Shown: in pieces, positions 60,742-64,000 of the stretch
Layout: each line of letters opens with the position of its first letter
How positions within the stretch are numbered: position 1 is the stretch's first letter
Source: Pomacea canaliculata
Lineage: Eukaryota; Mollusca; Gastropoda; Architaenioglossa; Ampullariidae
Assembly: GCF_003073045.1 (NCBI RefSeq)
Contig: NC_037595.1
Location: 11,834,074 to 11,898,073 of the forward strand
Direction of reading: 5' to 3'
Length of the DNA: 64,000 bases
Program-made: the position numbers and the translations under genes
Notes under the pieces: generated by a model
What the model was told of the DNA's origin: nothing
Database searches by the model: none
Seen by the model: the letters and a program-made list of their open reading frames with translations, nothing else

Positions 60742-62047
60742 ACTACATGTCCTCTTATCGGTGCATCAATTCATCAGTCATTCCTGTCCGCATGTTTGCG
60801 TATAGATAAAAAGAGAAGATACACGGGTGGATGTCTGCATGATGCATGATTGAATGGCTGGTGGATTGATTGTGTGAGGTACGACTTGATTGTTGGGTGG
60901 TGCGTGTATTTCTCCCTCAGCGCGTGCCATGACACACAAGATTTTTAGCAACACCTTTCATTGCCTCCCGAGCTCTGGGATGGAAGTAGACTTCAGACTA
61001 TTATGACCCGGGTACATAACACAGTCTATGTAAATTATTGCAGAAATCGCTAAATCGAAATTCAAGTACCTACCTGTACCATATATCTTTCATTTCTGAG
61101 AGAAGACGAGAAATGGAGAGATAATATAAACGGTAGAAATTGAAGAAGAAAAAATTAGGAAAAAGTAGAAAAAAAACCCTGGAACATTCTGTCACTGTGT
61201 TTTACTCCATTTTTCTGTGGCTAAAAGTCATTACAGGTTTCCAGTATCATTATAAAACTGTTCATACTCACAGCCTCGCACGCACGCATGCAGGCACACA
61301 CACACACACTTACTTCTCACTTCTGTCTCTCTTTTCTTTGACATACTCAGGTGTGGATGCAGGTAAGCCGATGGATGAGAGTGCGTATGTACTGGTCTTG
61401 GCCTAGACTAGTAAATGCCACGTGTTCACTATTAGTTTAACCTGCTCTCCGATTTCTCGACATATCATTTGATGGTAGCAGCTGGCAAAATTCGCTTTGG
61501 AAAAACTAAAAAACAAGTGGTGGAAACGGAGCTGGGCGTCCGTCATGGCGTCTATTGTGGATGGAGCTGCTGTTAATGATGCGAGCAATGTTCCGATGAG
61601 GACAACAATTACGACGAGACATCTAAGCTGAATTAGCCACAGGTACCAGTATATTTCCTCTCATCAGTCATCTCTGGACGAGTACCAGCTGACGACAGCT
61701 ATGGTGACCTGCAGATACTGATCGTTGGGGGAGATGGGTTGGGGAGACAAAAAATGGGGAGAATGGGGAGACAATCCAGAGAGGAGCAGCGCCTGACTCA
61801 CTGGGAGTAGGCAGATAGACAAAGAGCTGGGTTGAGGTTTCCCTGGACTCTGCTGTCATTTTTTTACATCACAAAGACCTAAGGACTTGTTGAAGGTATT
61901 GAACTGTCACACTCCATGACTACATAGGTCACATTACGATCGACCATCGTTGGTCCGACAGCTGCTGTTCGCGAAGCTCATCATGCGCTAACTTGTTGTA
62001 AAGAATAGATGCGCGGAAATAATGTCATGACACAGATCATTGTACAA
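60742..62047. other. Non-coding stretch
   Basis: (CA)n at 61,293-61,310. No exon supported. Confidence 0.5.
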
Positions 62048-62133
62048 CTCACATCACAGTCTCACATCACAGTCACACATCACTCTCACATCGCAGTCTC
62101 ACATCGCAGTCTCACATCGCAGTCTCACATCGA
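62048..62133. repeat. 13-base minisatellite (CTCACATCRCAGT)n
   Basis: Six to seven units; the right-hand ones carry CATCGCAG and the left-hand ones CATCACAG. Confidence 0.95.
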
Positions 62134-62530
62134 ATGATCGGAGCCGCTAGCAGCCTCGGAGGGGGACTCACAAAGGTTCATCACCTCACAGCGCCAAACG
62201 CCACCTGACAACAAAGCCGCGACAGCTGCCCCTCCCCACTCAACCCCCTCGTCCATGTACAGGAGCTAATTAAGGTCTCCGTGGGCTGTCTTTGATGTGC
62301 ACCTTTCTCTGTCAGCACAACCTGCCAGGTAGCAGCCCACAGGGAGCGAGCGGAGCTGTGGAAGGAAGGCAGCTTTTGCTTTACCTGCAGGGGGCGCTGC
62401 AAGTTTTAATCGCGAGATTGATGAATAATTGATTCTTTTGACGGCCGTTGCCGTCTGCGGGGTTGCGTCCCGCTTTGCGGGATGACGTTCCTGTGGCTCG
62501 GTTTGAGACGGAGGGTTAAAGAACCAGTGA
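62134..62530. promoter_or_regulatory. Candidate regulatory island with CTCF-like and homeodomain words
   Basis: CCTGCAGGGGGCGC (62,384-62,397) agrees with the vertebrate CTCF consensus at 13 of 14 positions. GAGCTAATTAAGG (about 62,263) and TTTTAATCGCGAGATTGATG with AATAATTGATTC (about 62,405-62,436) are homeodomain/TALE-type words. The frames here are not coding-like. Confidence 0.35.
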
Positions 62531-62686
62531 GGTGCAGACTGTCCCCTCCTAACGACTGGGTAAAACTGAATGCCAGGTAATATTTCCTCAAATCTGTGTG
62601 AACAGATCCTTTTTATTCTAGCTATACACGCTTATAAACATCAACATGCACAGAAAAAATATATTGTCTTGGTGTCCTTAAAGACC

Positions 62687-63052
62687 TTAAAGAGCTGGTG
62701 GGGTGCAATATTTTTCTAATTACAGTTCAAGATACTATTTCCCCAAATCTGGGTGTATATCCCACTTTTGTCTCGAGATAGATGCCTGCAAACATTACCA
62801 TGAATAAAAAGAGCTCAACAACGCATGCGCCATGATTACCTTAAAGTTGTGGGAGAGCTGAGACCATATGTTAATTATATTCTGTACAATGGAAATCCCG
62901 ATTATGACCTTTTCCCATTCAGGAAGATATTTGTTAACGAGTATGTCTAATATAAAGGAGATGTGGGTATTTATCAAGATTTGATGAAATATTATCGCAC
63001 ACTGAACTTTACCAAGTAATAAGAAAAATATTACACCCTACTAGTCCTTTAA
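62687..63052. mobile_element. TTAA-bounded inverted-repeat element A
   Basis: The left end TTAAAGAGCTGGTGGGGTGC and the inverse of the right end (TTAAAGGACTAGTAGGGTGT) match at most positions and begin with TTAA, the piggyBac target site. It is non-coding. Confidence 0.6.
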
Positions 63053-63703
63053 AGTGGCTGCAAGTTGTCAGGGTGCTCTACTCTTATCAGTAGCATATAA
63101 AGCTGTTTGATCTACCATCAATCTTTACTAGATAGTTAGAAATTTATAAGCCAGCGAGGATAGCTAACCCCCTAATTAGTCCTCTTTCTCTTGGTTGAAT
63201 TACCCTGCAAGATTGGAAGATATCCTGCAGGCTTTGTGTTAGTCTTTGATAACACACTTGTGGTGCCTTCATCTTCCCTTTTTGTTTTTGTTGTTTCTGT
63301 TTGTTTGTTTTTTTGAAGTAACCAATGTTTACTCTTAGAGATTACACACACTGGCGCTGTGTGGCCGCAGGTGACAGGCACTTTAGGTACATAATTCACT
63401 TACCTTACAGATTTGTTCATCACTGCTACTTAGAAATAATATATCAACCCTCGGACTACATGGACCAGCTCAAATCAGTCATTCAAAAAATCGTAAAAGA
63501 AAGATAACTGTTTCGAAATTATTCGCCCTTACACAGGTCCCCTTCATCAATGGGCACGATCCTTCACGAATAATTTCAGCTGGTCGTCTTGGCAACACAC
63601 TGACTATTTTATTTTAAACCAATGTGCTCTAGGGCAAGATTTTTTCTTCTTGAAAAAGTCTGACACCTTCTGGTGGTGCCTGTTAAGAATAAAGTAGTTG
63701 TCC

Positions 63704-63927
63704 TTAAAGGACTAGTGGTGTGCAAAATTTCTTTTTAATGATTGAGTAAAGCTCTACATTAAAACTGTTTTTAGGTGAATATATCATTTCTTTATGTTGT
63801 AAAAGCCTTCAGACAATAAGAACTTGGTATGCATATCTGTGTCCAAACATCTCAATTTTCACCTTTTTCTGTGCTTACTGATGTTACCCAATCACCAGAA
63901 AAAAGGTTGTTCCCACCGGTCCTTTAA
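63704..63927. mobile_element. TTAA-bounded inverted-repeat element B
   Basis: The left end TTAAAGGACTAGTGGTGTGC pairs with the right-end inverse TTAAAGGACCGGTGG. It is the same family as element A by its termini, shorter and non-coding. Confidence 0.6.
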
Positions 63928-64000
63928 CATCGCCGGAAGTAGTTCTTGCGTTCATTATTTAATTATAAAATATAATTATCACCCATTCTATCAATCGCTT

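Noticed and set aside
62048..62133. Regular short repeats resembling a CRISPR array
   Set aside because: Units are head-to-tail without spacers and the genome is eukaryotic; it is a minisatellite.

Overview
This is eukaryotic nuclear DNA, most likely from a lophotrochozoan invertebrate and probably a mollusc. The evidence is GT-AG introns, CpG-rich promoters with CCAAT and NRF1-type boxes, tRNA-headed SINEs, many microsatellites and a high density of DNA-transposon fragments. I cannot name the species. There is no bacterial-style operon, rRNA, intact tRNA or CRISPR array. Most open frames are chance frames in non-coding DNA, and many of them start at GTG or TTG.

Two genes are well supported. 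(1) A three-exon + strand gene at 9,731-13,182 encodes about 309 or 326 residues: an acidic, disordered N-terminus followed by a beta-rich, cysteine-containing region. I do not recognise the family. A CpG-rich promoter lies just upstream, and polyadenylation signals follow between 13.4 and 14.2 kb. (2) AP4B1, the beta subunit of the AP-4 adaptor complex, lies on the - strand at 38,169-36,167 in two exons. It covers the whole trunk domain but meets a stop codon where the hinge and ear should begin.

A third, weaker gene on the + strand (30.5-31.4 kb) has a cysteine-rich EB-module exon followed by a PAN/apple-like exon. The phases fit the best splice sites, but one in-frame TAG interrupts the join, so it may be a broken copy.

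Layout: 1-9.3 kb is non-coding apart from one candidate first exon at 6.3 kb. 9.3-14.2 kb holds gene 1. 14.2-30 kb is gene-poor, with microsatellites, a SINE and a Gypsy-like RT scrap. 30-36 kb is a graveyard of DNA transposons (Harbinger-like, piggyBac, pogo/Tigger MITEs, perhaps Tc1) around the EB/PAN exons. 36-38.2 kb holds AP4B1. 38.2-47.4 kb is non-coding, with a tandem duplication, a second SINE and two CpG or E-box islands that may be first exons of unseen genes. 47.4-48.0 kb is a dead LINE. 48-64 kb has no convincing gene but is rich in regulatory-looking islands (CTCF-like, CRE, nuclear-receptor and homeodomain/SOX-type words), simple repeats and two related TTAA-bounded inverted-repeat elements at the right end. 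It could be the regulatory flank of a developmental gene outside the window; that is inference.

I found no new multi-gene system. The most useful leads are the earless AP4B1, the disabled EB/PAN gene, the unrecognised three-exon gene with two in-frame acceptors, and the Tigger-derived element that keeps an open acidic C-terminal frame.
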